From contig NZ_NKYF01000001.1 of assembly GCF_002262885.1 (NCBI RefSeq), positions 620,001 to 684,000 on the forward strand: a stretch of DNA of 64,000 nucleotides, read 5' to 3'. The stretch comes from Pseudonocardia sp. MH-G8. GTDB lineage: Bacteria > Actinomycetota > Actinomycetes > Mycobacteriales > Pseudonocardiaceae. A program made the position numbers and the translations under genes. Below are positions 9,290-17,430 of this stretch, one piece after another. Below the pieces are notes generated by a model. That model did no database searches, had not been told where the DNA came from, and saw only the letters and a list, made by a program, of their open reading frames with translations. Position 1 is the first letter of the stretch; the number at the start of each line of letters is the position of its first letter.

Positions 9290-10290
9290 GCGCTCTCCCC
9301 TCGTGCACGGACGCGGGCCGCCGCCATCGACGCCCCGACGGTCACTGCCTCGACCATGCTCTCGGCGCTCGCCTTGCCGGTGCCGGCGATGTCGAACGCC
9401 GTGCCGTGGTCCACGCTGGTGCGCACGATCGGCAGCCCGATCGTGGCGTTCACACCGGTCTCGAAGCCGAGCACCTTCACCGCGATGTGGCCCTGGTCGT
9501 GGTACATCGCGATCGCCACGTCGAAATCGCCCGCGACCGCGCGGCCGAACAGCGTGTCGGCCGGCCACGGGCCGGTGGCGTCGATCCCCTCCGCGCGCGC
9601 CTGCTCGATCGCCGGCGTGATCGTCGTCTGCTCCTCGTCGCCGAACAGGCCACCCTCGCCCGCGTGCGGGTTGAGCCCCGCGACCCCCACCGACGGCGCC
9701 TCGATCCCCATGTCGCGCAGGGCGCGGTGGGCGAGCCGGATCGTGGTGAGCACCCGCTCGGTGGTGACCTTCTCCAGCATCTTGCGGATGCCGACGTGCG
9801 TGGTGACGTGCACGACCCGCAGCTTGAGTGCGGTGAGCATCATCGCGAAGTCGGCGGTGCCGGTGAGATCGGCGAGGATCTCCGTGTGGCCGGGGTAGGG
9901 GTACCCGGCCAGCGCGATGGCTTCCTTGTTCAGCGGCGCGGTGACGATGCCGTCGATGTCGCCCGCCACCGCGAGCTCGACCGCGTGCGCCACGCCGTCG
10001 AAGGCGATCTTCCCCGCCTCCGCCGACAGCGTGCCCACCGGGACGGCCCGGTCGGACGGCACGACGACCACGTCGAGCGTGCCGGGTTCGAAGCGGGCCT
10101 CGGCGGGCGTGGCGACAGCACGCAGCGCCGGGGCGTCCGGCACGACGGCGGCGGCGGACCGCAGCGCGGCCATGCTGCCGATCGCGAGCAGCCGGGCCAC
10201 CTCCACGCGCGGGTCGCGCGCCGCGGCGAGGACGACCTCGGGGCCGACCCCCGCCGGGTCGCCGACGGTCAGGCCGAGCAGTGGTCTCAT
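9286..10290 (-). CDS. pdxA2: PdxA2-type 4-phospho-sugar-acid dehydrogenase
   Basis: PdxA-family dehydrogenase of 334 residues, with GDPAGVGPE near the N-terminus and the metal-binding histidines in GHTE, LNPHAGEGG and YHDQGH. In vitamin B6 synthesis PdxA oxidises 4-phosphohydroxythreonine. The PdxA2 branch, found beside DUF1537 kinases, oxidises D-threonate 4-phosphate (or erythronate 4-phosphate), giving dihydroxyacetone phosphate and CO2. The coupling to the DUF1537 gene here (ATG at 10290 overlaps its stop) supports PdxA2. This start has a GGAGG seven bases upstream; an in-frame GTG at 10296 is weaker. Confidence 0.88.
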   Translation of the reverse strand: MRPLLGLTVGDPAGVGPEVVLAAARDPRVEVARLLAIGSMAALRSAAAVVPDAPALRAVATPAEARFEPGTLDVVVVPSDRAVPVGTLSAEAGKIAFDGVAHAVELAVAGDIDGIVTAPLNKEAIALAGYPYPGHTEILADLTGTADFAMMLTALKLRVVHVTTHVGIRKMLEKVTTERVLTTIRLAHRALRDMGIEAPSVGVAGLNPHAGEGGLFGDEEQTTITPAIEQARAEGIDATGPWPADTLFGRAVAGDFDVAIAMYHDQGHIAVKVLGFETGVNATIGLPIVRTSVDHGTAFDIAGTGKASAESMVEAVTVGASMAAARVRARGESA

Positions 10291-11366
10291 GCGCACGCCT
10301 CCAGGGCTTCTGCGGCGTGGGCCAGCGCACCGGGCGCGCCGAACCCGCCGGACTTCGTCACCACGGGTACCCGCCGGGGCCCCACGATCAGCTCGCCGAG
10401 CGGGAGCCCGGCCTCCACCTCGCCGTGCAGCCGCAGCTCGGTGGCACCCAGCGCGTCGGCGACGGCGAGCGCCGTCGCTCCACCGGTGAGCACCAGACCG
10501 GTGTCCGGCACGGCGTCGAGCACCGCGACCGCGGCGGTGGCCAGCCCGCCGGCCAGCGCCAGGGCCGCCGGGCTCTCCGGCTCCACCGGCCCGTCCGGCT
10601 CGCAGGTGAGCACAGCCCGCTTCCCGGCCCGCAGCGCGTCGACCGCAGCCCCCGCAGACACGACGGGCACAGCATCCAACGCGACGATCTGAGCCCGGGT
10701 GACGGGATGAGGGGTACCAACGACGACCAACACAGACCGCACCTTGGAGCCGTACTGCTGTTCTGGGGCCCGAGAATCAGCAGTAAGGCTCCAAGGTGCT
10801 CCTGGGAGGATCTCTGCCAGCGCTCTCGAGAGGCCGCCTGAGCCGATCGCTATCTCGCCCGCCCTCAGCCTGCGCGCCACCGCCAGCAGGGCGTCGTGGG
10901 TCTCGGCGTCCACGACCTCGACGCCGTCCGGGAACAGGGCCGCCACCTGCGGCACCGTCGGCTCTCCGTGCACGAGCAGGGCGCCGTCGCGCACGACGCG
11001 GCCCTGGGCGGGGAAGGCGGGCGAGGCGACGGCCGTCGCGGCGCCCCAGGCGGCCAGCGCACCCTCGACGTCGGCGCGCACCTGCCCCCGCAGCATGGAA
11101 TCGATCTTGACGAAGAGCCTCTCGGCGTCGCGTACCCGGCCGGCCGCGCGGTGCGTGCGCTCGCGGGCCTCGGCCGCGGGGCGCCCGCGGTTGTCGGTGC
11201 TGAGGGCCACCACGTCGGCGTCGGGCAGCTGCGGGCCGAGCGCGACGGCGACGCCGAACCCGTGGGCGGCGAAGGGAGCCGCGGCATCGGCCGCGCCGGT
11301 GAGGTCGTCGGCGACGACGGCGAGGCGGACGACGGCAAGGCGGCGGACGGTGCCGACGGAAGCCAC
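10287..11366 (-). CDS. DUF1537 four-carbon acid sugar kinase
   Basis: ATP-dependent kinase of the DUF1537 (OtnK/DtnK) family, which phosphorylates threonate, erythronate and similar acids. The N-terminal substrate domain begins VVADDLTGAADAAAPF; the C-terminal nucleotide domain has LTGGATALAVADAL and TKSGGFG. At about 359 residues it is shorter than the usual 400-430. The GTG at 11366 is preceded by GGGAGG; the open frame extends to a TTG at 11432. Residues about 190-209, at the domain junction, are encoded by a near-perfect palindrome (10741-10797) that looks inserted. It is followed at once by PdxA2, the standard partner for converting D-threonate to dihydroxyacetone phosphate. Confidence 0.88.
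   Translation of the reverse strand: MASVGTVRRLAVVRLAVVADDLTGAADAAAPFAAHGFGVAVALGPQLPDADVVALSTDNRGRPAAEARERTHRAAGRVRDAERLFVKIDSMLRGQVRADVEGALAAWGAATAVASPAFPAQGRVVRDGALLVHGEPTVPQVAALFPDGVEVVDAETHDALLAVARRLRAGEIAIGSGGLSRALAEILPGAPWSLTADSRAPEQQYGSKVRSVLVVVGTPHPVTRAQIVALDAVPVVSAGAAVDALRAGKRAVLTCEPDGPVEPESPAALALAGGLATAAVAVLDAVPDTGLVLTGGATALAVADALGATELRLHGEVEAGLPLGELIVGPRRVPVVTKSGGFGAPGALAHAAEALEACA
10741..10797. repeat. Palindromic element inserted in frame inside the DUF1537 kinase gene
   Basis: Two 20-base arms (10741-10760 and 10778-10797) are inverted copies with one mismatch, separated by 17 bases. The element encodes roughly residues 190-209 of the kinase and keeps the frame open. It lies between the two domains of the enzyme, where an insertion would be tolerated. 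No other copy was seen in the window. Confidence 0.75.
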
Positions 11367-11471
11367 TGCGACCGATGCCTCCCGTCCCTGCGCGACGCCA
11401 TCGAGGCTAAGTCCGCGCGAGGACGCCGTCAACGAGACCCCTCTGACATCTGATGCTTGCGCCGCCCTCTC

Positions 11472-11528
11472 GGGTCAGGAAAGCCACGTTGCCGCCCCCC
11501 AGGGGCATGAATGTGGCTTTCCTGACCC
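11472..11528. terminator. Hairpin between larC and the kinase operon
   Basis: A 16-bp perfect inverted repeat (11472-11487 and 11513-11528, arm GGGTCAGGAAAGCCAC) has a smaller C-rich/G-rich pairing inside its 25-base centre. It lies downstream of larC and upstream of the DUF1537 gene on the same strand. It could end the larEBC transcript, or partly attenuate read-through into the catabolic genes. Confidence 0.6.
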
Positions 11529-11556
11529 TCGGGAGCCGGGAGGCCGGGCCGAGAGG

Positions 11557-12678
11557 TCAGATCTGGAGGGCGCGGCGCGTCACTTCTCTCAGTGGGAGCC
11601 CGAGCGCCGCCGCTGCGGCGGCGACGTCGTCGTGCTCCGGTTTCGTGCCCCACGGGCCGTGCTTCAGGCGGATCGGGTGGCCCTCGACCTCGACGGTGCT
11701 GGTGCGCCGCGGCAGCGCCGCGCGGTCGACGGGCGAGCGGCGCAGGCCGAGGCTCCCGGTCTCGGCCAGCACCAGGCGCTCGCACGCGGCCGCCCGCTCG
11801 GGGGCCACCAGCACGTGCACGGTGTGGGCGGGGCGCCCCTTCTTCATCACGATCGGGGACAGCCAGGCGTCGGCCGCGCCGGCCTCGAGCAGCCGGGCCA
11901 CGAGGTGGCCGAGCACCTCGCCGGTGACGTCGTCGACGTTGGTCTCCAGCAGCACGAGCGGTTCGACGGCCCCGAGCGCGCCGTCCCCGAGCAGGGCCTG
12001 CAGCGCGTTGGCCCGGTCGTGCGGGTCGCGACCACCGGCCCCGTAGCCGACCCGACGCAGCGTCATCGCCGGCAGCGGCCCGAACCGCGCTCCGGCCGCG
12101 ACGAGCAGGGCGGCGCCGGTGGGCGTGACGGTCTCCCCGTCGCCCGCGCCGACCACCGGAGCGCCCGCCGCGGCCAGCAGCGCCGCCGTGGCAGGCGCCG
12201 GGACCGGCAGCACGCCGTGGCGGGTGACGACGGTGCCGGAGCCGAGCGCGAGCGGCCCGCACACCACCTCGGTGACGTCGAGCAGCTCGAGCGCCGCGGC
12301 GACCCCCACGGTGTCGACCACCGTGTCCAACCCGCCGATCTCGTGCAGGTGGACCTCGGCGGGATCCGCGCCGTGGATGCGCGCCTCGACGTCGGCGATC
12401 GCGCGCACCGCCGCCGCGGCCACGCCGGTGTCCGCGCGTTCGATGCGGGCGAGCAGCTCGGCGGCCCGCCGCTCGGTGGCGGTGTCGGTCACCGTGACGA
12501 CGGCCCGGGTGGCCGCCAGCCCGCCGCGCGTCACGGGCTCCGCGGTGAGCTCCCAGCCGTCCAGCCCGGTGCGGGCCACGGCGGCGCGCACGCCGTCGAG
12601 CGGCGCGCCGAGGTCGAGCAACGTACCGAGCAGCATGTCGCCGGAGATCCCGCTGAACGGGTTGAGCCAGATGATCAC
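11557..12678 (-). CDS. larC: Nickel-pincer cofactor biosynthesis protein LarC
   Basis: CTP-dependent nickel insertase that places Ni into the pincer nucleotide. The protein is 373 residues, starting at GTG 12678, which overlaps the larB stop (GTGA). The LarC signature NPFSGISGDM is at the N-terminus, HLHEIGGLDTVVD follows, and a C-terminal LarC2-like region has LETNVDDVTGEVL and SPIVMKKGRPAHTV. Some lactobacilli make LarC by a programmed frameshift; here it is one continuous frame. It is the last gene of larE-larB-larC. Confidence 0.93.
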   Translation of the reverse strand: MIIWLNPFSGISGDMLLGTLLDLGAPLDGVRAAVARTGLDGWELTAEPVTRGGLAATRAVVTVTDTATERRAAELLARIERADTGVAAAAVRAIADVEARIHGADPAEVHLHEIGGLDTVVDTVGVAAALELLDVTEVVCGPLALGSGTVVTRHGVLPVPAPATAALLAAAGAPVVGAGDGETVTPTGAALLVAAGARFGPLPAMTLRRVGYGAGGRDPHDRANALQALLGDGALGAVEPLVLLETNVDDVTGEVLGHLVARLLEAGAADAWLSPIVMKKGRPAHTVHVLVAPERAAACERLVLAETGSLGLRRSPVDRAALPRRTSTVEVEGHPIRLKHGPWGTKPEHDDVAAAAAALGLPLREVTRRALQI

Positions 12679-13343
12679 CGGCGGGCGACCGCCATCCGGT
12701 GCGCAGCCACCGCGGCACCGAACCCGGAGTCGATGTTGACGACCACCACTCCCGCCGCGCACGAGCTGATCATCGCGAGCAGCGGGGTGACGCCCCCGAG
12801 CACCGCGCCGTACCCGACGGAGGTGGGCACCGCGATCACCGGGCACCCCACCAGCCCGCCGACGACGCTGGGCAGCGCACCCTCCATCCCGGCCACGCAG
12901 ATGACTGCGTCGGCCGCGGCGAGCTCGTCGACCACGGCGAGGAGCCGGTGCACGCCCGCCACCCCGACGTCGTGCACCTCGTGGACGCGCAGCCCGATCG
13001 CGCGGGCCACGGCGGCCGCCTCCGCCGCCACCGGCCCGTCGGACGTGCCCGCGGCGACCACCACCACCTGGAACGCGCGCTCCGCCGCCGGCCGCCAGGC
13101 CAGCAGCCGGGCCACCGGGTCGTGGTGCCCACCGGCGACGGCGGCGGTGATCACGGCGGCGTCGTCGGCGTCGATGCGCGTGACCAGCACCGGACCCTCG
13201 TTGGCCGCCAGCAGGGACCGCACGACGCCGATCACCTGCTCCGGGGTCTTCCCCGGCCCGTACACGACTTCCGGCAGCCCCTGGCGCGCCTCCCGGCCGG
13301 TGTCGGGCCGCGCGTAGCCGAGGTCCTCGAACCCGTCCGTCAC
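12675..13343 (-). CDS. larB: Nickel-pincer cofactor biosynthesis protein LarB
   Basis: PurE-like carboxylase/hydrolase that carboxylates nicotinic acid adenine dinucleotide in the first step of nickel-pincer nucleotide synthesis. It has 222 residues, with the N-terminal LarB motif LPEVVYGPGKTPEQV and the PurE-like core VVVVAAGTSDGPVAAEAA followed by HDVGVAGVHRLL and GMEGALPSVVGGL. The start is GTG at 13343, 49 bases after the larE stop. The N-terminus is slightly short for the family, but the motifs are complete. Confidence 0.93.
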   Translation of the reverse strand: MTDGFEDLGYARPDTGREARQGLPEVVYGPGKTPEQVIGVVRSLLAANEGPVLVTRIDADDAAVITAAVAGGHHDPVARLLAWRPAAERAFQVVVVAAGTSDGPVAAEAAAVARAIGLRVHEVHDVGVAGVHRLLAVVDELAAADAVICVAGMEGALPSVVGGLVGCPVIAVPTSVGYGAVLGGVTPLLAMISSCAAGVVVVNIDSGFGAAVAAHRMAVARR

Positions 13344-13392
13344 TGTGTCTGATGCCTCCGCTCCGCTCCGGCGGGCTTGCGGGCCACGGCTG

Positions 13393-14193
13393 TCACCGGC
13401 TGCTCGGCATGCCGAGCAGCACGTTCATCCGTCCGCTGGCGAACCCCTGCAGGTCGAGGGCGCAGAACTCGAAGCCCGCGGCGCGGACGCCCGCGTCCAG
13501 CTCGCCGCGGAGGGAGGCGGCCCGGGAGACGTCCTCGGGCGGTACCTCGAGGCGCGCCACCGCGCCGCCGCCGTGGGCGCGCACGCGGCAGACCGCGAAG
13601 CCCAGCGCCCGCACGGCCTCCTCGGCCCGCTCCACGCGCTCCAGCACCTCGGCGGTGACCGGGTCGCCGTAGGCCACCCGCGACGCGAGGCAGGCGGCCG
13701 CCGGTTTCGCGGCCGTCACCAGGCCGAGCGCGTCGCTCACCCGCCGCACCTCGGCCTTGCCGAACCCGGCGTCGAGCAGCGGCGCGATCGCGCCCCGCGC
13801 CGCAGCCGCGGCCTGACCGGGCCGGTGGTCGCCCAGGTCGTCGGTGTTCGTGCCGAGCGCGATCCGCGCACCCGACAACGCCGCCAGCGGGGCGAGCGCG
13901 TCGAAGAGGGCCGATTTGCAGTGGTAGCAGCGGTCGCCGCCGTTGGCGACGTACTCGGGCCGGTCCAGCTCGTCGGTGGCGACCTCGACGTGGGCGATCC
14001 CGCGCTCGGTGGCGAACGCGCGCGCGGCAGCGCGCTCGCTGCGCGGCAGGCTCGCCGACACCGCGGTGACCGCGACGGCACGTTCCCCCAGCTCCTGGGC
14101 CGCGACCGCGGCCACCAAGGCCGAATCGACCCCACCGGAGTACGCGACGAGCACCCGCTCCTCGCGACGCAGGCGCGCGCACAGCGCCGCCAT
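13393..14193 (-). CDS. larE: Nickel-pincer cofactor sulfur-transfer protein LarE
   Basis: ATP-dependent PP-loop enzyme that thiolates the pyridinium dicarboxylate intermediate, 266 residues. The PP-loop SGGVDS is at about residues 19-24. NGGDRCYHCKSALF carries a cysteine pair, and KPAAACLASRVAYG holds a later cysteine where the sulfur-donating residue of single-cysteine LarE proteins is expected. I chose ATG 14193 because GAGG lies five bases upstream; GTG 14220 is possible. It is first in the larEBC set, and its product is needed by the LarA-like protein downstream. Confidence 0.92.
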   Translation of the reverse strand: MAALCARLRREERVLVAYSGGVDSALVAAVAAQELGERAVAVTAVSASLPRSERAAARAFATERGIAHVEVATDELDRPEYVANGGDRCYHCKSALFDALAPLAALSGARIALGTNTDDLGDHRPGQAAAAARGAIAPLLDAGFGKAEVRRVSDALGLVTAAKPAAACLASRVAYGDPVTAEVLERVERAEEAVRALGFAVCRVRAHGGGAVARLEVPPEDVSRAASLRGELDAGVRAAGFEFCALDLQGFASGRMNVLLGMPSSR

Positions 14194-14464
14194 CAGGACC
14201 TCGACCGAGCGTTCGGGCACCACGAGGCGAAACCATATGACCTGCCGGCCGGATCTGCGATCGTGGTCCGCGGAGACGGACGTCGCGCGGGTGCCGGACC
14301 GCGTGGTCGCACGGCCGTCCTGGGATGCGCAGGCCGTCCTGCACGGTATGGTCGGCGCCGTCGTCGAGGTTGAGACCCCAGCCGAGCGACCCGGGCTCGT
14401 CCGGCCACCCGGACGGGTCGGCCGGATCCGGCCCGGACCGAGTTCGACCAGCCGGAGGTGAACG

Positions 14465-14860
14465 ATGGGCGAGACCGTCCAGCCCGGACCGGGTGTGGCA
14501 GGCACGTCCGCCTCGGAGTTCCTGGACACCGCGATCTCCCGTCCCGATCCCGCCACGGTGCTGCTCAGCGTGCGTGGCGAGATCGACACGCTCACCGCGC
14601 CCGCGTTCACCGCGGCCACCGACGACCTGCTCGCCACCCCCGGCGACACGCTCGTCATCGACCTGACCGAAGTGCGGTTCCTCGCGTCGAGCGGCCTCGC
14701 CGTCCTGATCTCCGCCGCGCAGCGCGCCGACGAACGGGGGCTACGGTTGCGGCTGGTCGTCACCACCCGGGCGGTCCGCAGACCCATCGAGATCACCGGT
14801 ACCGGCCAGCTCTTCGACCTGCACACGGACGTGGCTGCCGCGACCGGGGGCCGCGATTGA
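14465..14860 (+). CDS. STAS-domain anti-sigma factor antagonist
   Basis: RsbV/SpoIIAA-like protein of 131 residues. The STAS domain covers about residues 27-120, with the phosphorylatable serine in LASSGLAVL (Ser75 or Ser76). Such proteins bind and sequester the anti-sigma kinase when unphosphorylated, freeing the sigma factor. The two following genes encode exactly those partners, so this is the switch component of the module. A GGAGG ribosome site lies just before the ATG. Confidence 0.92.
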   Translation: MGETVQPGPGVAGTSASEFLDTAISRPDPATVLLSVRGEIDTLTAPAFTAATDDLLATPGDTLVIDLTEVRFLASSGLAVLISAAQRADERGLRLRLVVTTRAVRRPIEITGTGQLFDLHTDVAAATGGRD

Positions 14861-14937
14861 ACCGTCACCCCGTGGGTAGCAAGATGGACACGCACGTGCA
14901 GGACGTCCTCGCAACCATCGGAAGGAGACCCGGCAGC

Positions 14938-15378
14938 GTGTCGGACCTGTCCTCCCCCTCGCCCGCCGACGCGCTCGACGGGGCATCGACCGTGGAGGTC
15001 CGGACATCGGCGAGCGCCGCGCTGATCCCGACGATCCGCGCCGTGGCCTCCGACCTGGCCGCACGAGCCGACTTCGACCTCGACGCGATCTCCGACCTGC
15101 GGATGGCCGTGGACGAGGCGTGCGCCACCCTCGTCGACGTCGCAGCGCCCACCTCGTGGCTGCACTGCACGTTCCTGGTGCGCCCCGAACGGATCGAGGT
15201 GCACGCCGAGGTGCAGACCAAGCACGCCGAGGCGGTCGTATCCACCGACACGTTCGGCTGGAGGGTCCTGCAGACCCTCGCCGACGAGGTCTCCGTGCAC
15301 CACGAACCCGGTCGGGCGGACTCCGGGCCGACGGTCGGGATCCGGCTGGACAAGCGCTCCGGCGACGTACTGCGGTGA
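14938..15378 (+). CDS. RsbW-like anti-sigma factor (HATPase fold)
   Basis: Anti-sigma regulatory protein of 146 residues. The GTG at 14938 follows a strong AAGGAG; longer starts are possible (ATG 14884). The histidine-kinase-like ATPase fold is recognisable from DLRMAVDEACATLV (N-box region), but the usual Asn of the N-box is Thr, and the glycine-rich ATP lid is weak. Kinase activity may therefore be reduced, as in some actinobacterial SigF anti-sigma factors (UsfX type). It overlaps the sigma gene by GTGA. Confidence 0.88.
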   Translation: MSDLSSPSPADALDGASTVEVRTSASAALIPTIRAVASDLAARADFDLDAISDLRMAVDEACATLVDVAAPTSWLHCTFLVRPERIEVHAEVQTKHAEAVVSTDTFGWRVLQTLADEVSVHHEPGRADSGPTVGIRLDKRSGDVLR

Positions 15379-16154
15379 CCCGAGCAGACCCCGAATACGG
15401 TCACCTCTCCCCGCTCCTCGAGCGCTATTCGGCCCTGCGTCCGGAGGATCCGGAGCGGGAGCCGCTGCGCGAGGAACTGGTGCGAGGCTTCCTGCCGGTG
15501 GCCCAACACATCGCCCGCCGCTTCTCCAACCGCGGCGAACCGCTCGACGACCTGGTGCAGGTCGCCACGGTCGGGTTGATCAACGCGATCGACCGGTACT
15601 CGCCCGACCGCGGCACCGACTTCTTCTCCTTCGCCGTGCCGACCATCAGCGGGGAGGTCCGGCGGCACTTCCGCGACCTGGGCTGGTCGATGCGGGTGCC
15701 GCGGAGGTTGAAGGACCTGCACGTCTCCATCAACGGCGTGGTGTCCGAGCTGTCGCAGAGCCTCGGGCGCGCACCCAGGCCCACCGAGATCGCCGAGCGC
15801 CTCGGTGTCCCGGTGTCGGAGGTGCTGGAGGGGCTGGAGGCGTCGGAGGCCTACCGCAGTTCGTCGCTGGACGAGATGCTGTCCTCCGAGCAGGGCAGCG
15901 CCACCGTGGGCGAGCTGGTGGGCGAGGCCGACGCCGAGCTCGACCGCGTCGACTTCCGGCAGGCGCTGCGTCCGGTGCTGGCGGAGCTCGCCGAGCGGGA
16001 GCGCACCATCGTGCTCCTGCGCTTCTTCGGCAACATGACCCAGACGCAGATCGCCGACCGCGTCGGCATCTCGCAGATGCACGTGTCCCGGCTGCTGGCC
16101 CAGACCCTCGACCGGCTGCGCACGCGGCTGGACCCCGAGACCCGCGTCGGCTGA
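15375..16154 (+). CDS. sigF: SigB/SigF-type alternative sigma factor
   Basis: Group 3 sigma-70 factor of 259 residues. Region 2 is visible as NRGEPLDDLVQVATVGLINA and RYSPDRGTDFFSFAVPTISG, region 3 as APRPTEIAERLGV, and region 4 as NMTQTQIADRVGISQMHVSR (helix-turn-helix). It is translationally coupled to the anti-sigma gene (GTG at 15375 within GTGA). Homologues control stress, stationary-phase or developmental genes. The three-gene order matches partner-switch modules in actinobacteria. Confidence 0.93.
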   Translation: MTRADPEYGHLSPLLERYSALRPEDPEREPLREELVRGFLPVAQHIARRFSNRGEPLDDLVQVATVGLINAIDRYSPDRGTDFFSFAVPTISGEVRRHFRDLGWSMRVPRRLKDLHVSINGVVSELSQSLGRAPRPTEIAERLGVPVSEVLEGLEASEAYRSSSLDEMLSSEQGSATVGELVGEADAELDRVDFRQALRPVLAELAERERTIVLLRFFGNMTQTQIADRVGISQMHVSRLLAQTLDRLRTRLDPETRVG

Positions 16155-16189
16155 GCCCTCCGCCACAATCTCCGCCGAGGGGGACTGCC

Positions 16190-17425
16190 ATGAGCGACCA
16201 GCCGGAGCACGTGGTGATCGTCGGGGCGGGGCTCGGCGGGCTGCGCACCGCCCAGCAGCTGCGCTCTGCCGGCTACCAGGGACGCATCAGCCTGGTCGGC
16301 GCCGAGCGCCACGCCCCGTACGACCGGCCGCCGCTGTCCAAGCAGCTGCTCACCGGCGAGTGGGACGCGGAGCGCACGGTGCTGGCCGGGCCCGACACCG
16401 TCGAGGAGCTCGGCGTCCGGCTGCACCTCGGCCTGCCGGCCGTGGCCCTGCGGCCCGGCGACGGCGGTCACGAGCTGGAGCTGGCCGACGGTTCCGCCCT
16501 GCGCGGCGACGCGGTCGTCATCGCCACCGGGCTCACCGCACGCGCGCTGCCCGACCAGCCCGCGGCGGTGCACACCTTGCGCACGCTCGACGACGCGCTC
16601 GCACTGCGGGCCGCCCTCGCGGACGCCGGGTCGCTGCTCGTCGTGGGCGCCGGGTTCATCGGCGCGGAGGTCGCGAGCGCCGCGCGCGGCCGCGGGCTCG
16701 ACGTCACCGTGCTGGAGGCCCTGCCGGCCCCGTCGGCCCGTGCCCTCGGTCCAGAGCTGGGCACGCTCACCGGCCGGCTGCTCACCGAGGCCGGCGTCGA
16801 CCTGCGGACCTCGGCCACCACCACCGGCTTCGCCGACGTGCCCGCGGGTGTGGCGGTCGAGCTCACCGGCGGCGGTCGGGTCGTCGCCGACGTCGCGGTC
16901 GTGGGCATCGGGGGCACCCCGCGCCTGGACTGGCTCGACGGCACCGCCACCGGGGCCGGCAGCGACGGCGCGGGCCTGCACTGCGGGCCGGACGGGCGGG
17001 TGCACGGGCTGCACGCGGTGTGGGCCGTCGGCGACGTCGCCGCGTGGGACGATCCGGTCCACGGCGACCGGCACCGCCACGAGCACTGGACCAGCGCCAC
17101 CGACCAGGCCGCCGTCGTGGCCCGCGACATCGTCGGGGCAGCGCCCCCGCCACGCGCGGTGCCCTACTTCTGGTCCGACCAGTTCGGGCTCAAGATCCAG
17201 GTGCTCGGCCGTCCGGAGCTGGCCGACGGGCTGGCCCCGCTGCACGGCAACGGGCTCGAGGACGGGCCGGTGCGCGGCACGGTGGCCGCGTACACGGCGG
17301 GCGACCGCGTGGTGGCCGTCGCCGGTTTCGGCGCCGCCCGCCTGGTGGCCCGCTACCGCCCGCTGGTGGCGGCGAACGCCGAGCTGGCGCAGGCCCGCGA
17401 AACGGCCGCCGCCCTGGGCGGATGA
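16190..17425 (+). CDS. FAD-dependent ferredoxin reductase-like oxidoreductase
   Basis: Pyridine nucleotide-disulfide family flavoprotein of 411 residues. It has an FAD site (VVIVGAGLGGLRTAQ, about residues 8-22), an NAD(P) site (LLVVGAGFIGAEVAS), the second FAD motif (AVWAVGDVAAW) and the reductase C-terminal domain (PYFWSDQFGLKIQVLG). This is the layout of ferredoxin or rhodocoxin reductases that feed electrons to P450s or dioxygenases. No P450 or ferredoxin gene is in the window, so its partner is unknown. The ATG is preceded by a GAGGGGG ribosome site. Confidence 0.9.
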   Translation: MSDQPEHVVIVGAGLGGLRTAQQLRSAGYQGRISLVGAERHAPYDRPPLSKQLLTGEWDAERTVLAGPDTVEELGVRLHLGLPAVALRPGDGGHELELADGSALRGDAVVIATGLTARALPDQPAAVHTLRTLDDALALRAALADAGSLLVVGAGFIGAEVASAARGRGLDVTVLEALPAPSARALGPELGTLTGRLLTEAGVDLRTSATTTGFADVPAGVAVELTGGGRVVADVAVVGIGGTPRLDWLDGTATGAGSDGAGLHCGPDGRVHGLHAVWAVGDVAAWDDPVHGDRHRHEHWTSATDQAAVVARDIVGAAPPPRAVPYFWSDQFGLKIQVLGRPELADGLAPLHGNGLEDGPVRGTVAAYTAGDRVVAVAGFGAARLVARYRPLVAANAELAQARETAAALGG

Positions 17426-17430
17426 CGACC

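Noticed and set aside
7982..10330. A single 782-residue fusion of PdxA2 and the LarA-like protein
   Set aside because: The upstream half in this frame is antisense-like noise. PdxA2 is in another frame with intact motifs, and the LarA-like gene has its own ATG overlapping the PdxA2 stop.
11366..11432. TTG start at 11432 for the DUF1537 kinase
   Set aside because: The added residues have no family similarity, and GTG 11366 has a GGGAGG site upstream.
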